This document shows, piece by piece, positions 62,583 through 64,000 of a DNA stretch of 64,000 nucleotides. The position numbers and the translations under genes are program-made. The number at the start of each line of letters is the position of its first letter. Within the stretch, counting starts at the first letter, position 1. Origin of the DNA: Physcomitrium patens (taxonomy: Eukaryota > Streptophyta > Bryopsida > Funariales > Funariaceae); contig NC_037270.1 of NCBI RefSeq assembly GCF_000002425.4, positions 9,410,494 to 9,474,493 of the forward strand, read 5' to 3'. Below the pieces are notes generated by a model that was given only the letters and a program-made list of their open reading frames with translations, had not been told where the DNA came from and made no database searches.

Positions 62583-64000
62583 CTGGTCTCTTTCAATGAA
62601 GAATGTCTTTGAAAAATTGATACAATATATAATTGGTGCAAAAATAAATACTATCTTCAAAGCTTCAAAAGATGCTTCAGTTTCTTTGCTCCATTCAAAT
62701 TTTTGTTTACAAGTCAAGTGTATAAGAAGGGCCACAACTTGAAAAAAGTTCTTGATAAAGATTTGATAATAAATGGATTTTTTAAAAAATATTGCACATC
62801 TTTGATTGTTTTTGGAATCTTCTAATCTATAATAGTTTGAATCTATTTAGGATCTATGATAAGACCATTGTTTGAAATGATGTATCATAAGAAATCAATT
62901 TGAGTAGTATAAAATATACACTTTTCTATCTTAGCATGTAATCTTATATCTTTTAGTTTTTGTAATATACGACAAATATAAAGTTTATGTTCTTCTATTT
63001 TCTTAGAATAGATCAAGTTATTGTTTAAATAACAGACAACAAAATTGTCAAGAAATTTACAAAAAATATTATTCATGCTACTTTTCTTCACAAATAAGAT
63101 AGGAGCCCCAACTAGAGATTTAGAATGGCATGTGAAGTTCTCAGCCAAATTCTCATCAATGTATTCTTTGAGTGTAAGGAACTCGTTTTGTAAGAGACTA
63201 TAGATTGGTTCAAATGGTGGTTGAATTTCTTTTCAAAGATTGATGGAAAATCTTAAATATAATGTTTTGAACAAATATTTATATTTTTTTAGAAAGAAAT
63301 CTTAATAATTCTATTATTGGCTTAGAATACTATTTAAAATCTTTTTTCTATCAACAATATGTATAGTGTATATAACAAAAATTGATCTTTCTTTTGCAAC
63401 ATGTGTGAAAGTTCTTGTACCTATCAATAATGGTTTAGATGTATCAATCTTATAGATTTTTGCTTTTCTAGCAAAATATTAGGCTAATCTATGGAAAAAA
63501 TTAAGATTATAAGAATTCTAATCTATTTAAAGGTTATACCTTTCTAATCACAATAATCCTAAAATAATTAATTAAAAAGAGATCTAATCACATTAAATAT
63601 TGTTAATCTATTATCACAACTAGTTACTACTTCTATAGGAATAGTTTCATATTTAATATCTCAAGATAATAATGAACAACCATCTATTACTTCTACATGC
63701 ATAAATTTTATTTTTTTAATTAGGAATATATCATGTTTTTTAGGAAAGTCTTTGTCTATAAAATAGGTTGAGGGTCTTGAATCCAACAAGGCTAAGGCTT
63801 TGTAATTTTTTGTCTTAAATAAATTTCTATTGTAAAATAAGGTGAGGGGTTTGAAGAGAAAATAGTACCTTTACTAGGAATTACATTAGATTCTAGTTGC
63901 ATGGTGCCTATTGTAATTAAAGAAACTCATTTTCTGATATATTGTCTTCTTTAGTAACCATGCTTTTTATTTTGTGATTGTATTGCTTCTTTGGACAATA

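Larger units (their letters stand above)
60669..64000 (-). mobile_element. Degraded copy of the same chromovirus family, running off the window
   Basis: An LTR-like stretch at 60669-61195, starting TGTCAAGGATATAAACCTC, aligns with the LTRs at 21803-22384 and 27654-28204. Internal sequence from 61196 on parallels the internal sequence of the nested chromovirus in the same orientation. Recognisable parts are a pol region with reverse-transcriptase-like sequence (62885-63148) and a protease-like region (about 63500-63880). The 5' part lies beyond 64000. It is shorter inside than the other copy, broken many times, and looks more decayed, so probably older. Confidence 0.75.

Overview
The window is nuclear DNA of a land plant. 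Three host gene families are plant-specific or plant-typical: a ZF-HD (zinc-finger homeodomain) transcription factor, a CDKC-type cyclin-dependent kinase, and a membrane-anchored pectin methylesterase-inhibitor-domain protein. A fourth gene encodes a guanylate-binding-protein-like (GBP) large GTPase. Compact GC-richer gene islands alternate with very AT-rich, heavily decayed Ty3/gypsy retroelements. That pattern, with the CDKC and gypsy sequence style, makes me lean towards a bryophyte (moss-like) genome. This is an impression, not a proof.

Layout. 1-14100: gene island. 1-5390 holds no gene I can defend. 5390-8036 is a GC-rich upstream region and leader with a clear upstream ORF. 8037-9056 is the intronless ZF-HD gene. 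9057-14100 has no convincing gene. 14100-36800: AT-rich block of minus-strand gypsy remains. A chromovirus with two LTRs (21803-28204) sits inside the reverse-transcriptase region of a larger gypsy element (17742-32883), which is flanked by fragments of further elements. 37920-38760: a 28-bp tandem repeat (7 copies) followed by CATC-based minisatellites, directly before the CDKC promoter. 39221-44678: CDKC gene, 14 coding exons, plus strand, 563 residues. 45810-51170: GBP-like gene on the minus strand, convergent with CDKC, crossed by a 100-N assembly gap. 51800-54650: AT-rich intergenic DNA with a MITE-like element. 56139-57567: two-exon PMEI-domain gene, plus strand. 58340-60668: AT-rich DNA without a gene. 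60669-64000: another degraded copy of the chromovirus family, running off the window.

The host genes do not form an evident pathway. CDKC acts in transcription elongation, the ZF-HD protein is a DNA-binding regulator, the PMEI protein probably acts at the cell surface on pectin, and the GBP-like protein is a membrane GTPase. Exon borders were placed by hand from splice signals and reading-frame continuity, so most are good but unverified by transcripts. I found no CRISPR array, rRNA, tRNA or clear microRNA gene, and no convincing new multi-gene system. The most unusual items are the GBP-like protein (signal peptide, altered G4 region, 21-nt exon), the leader uORF of the ZF-HD gene, the minisatellite next to CDKC and the nested retroelements.
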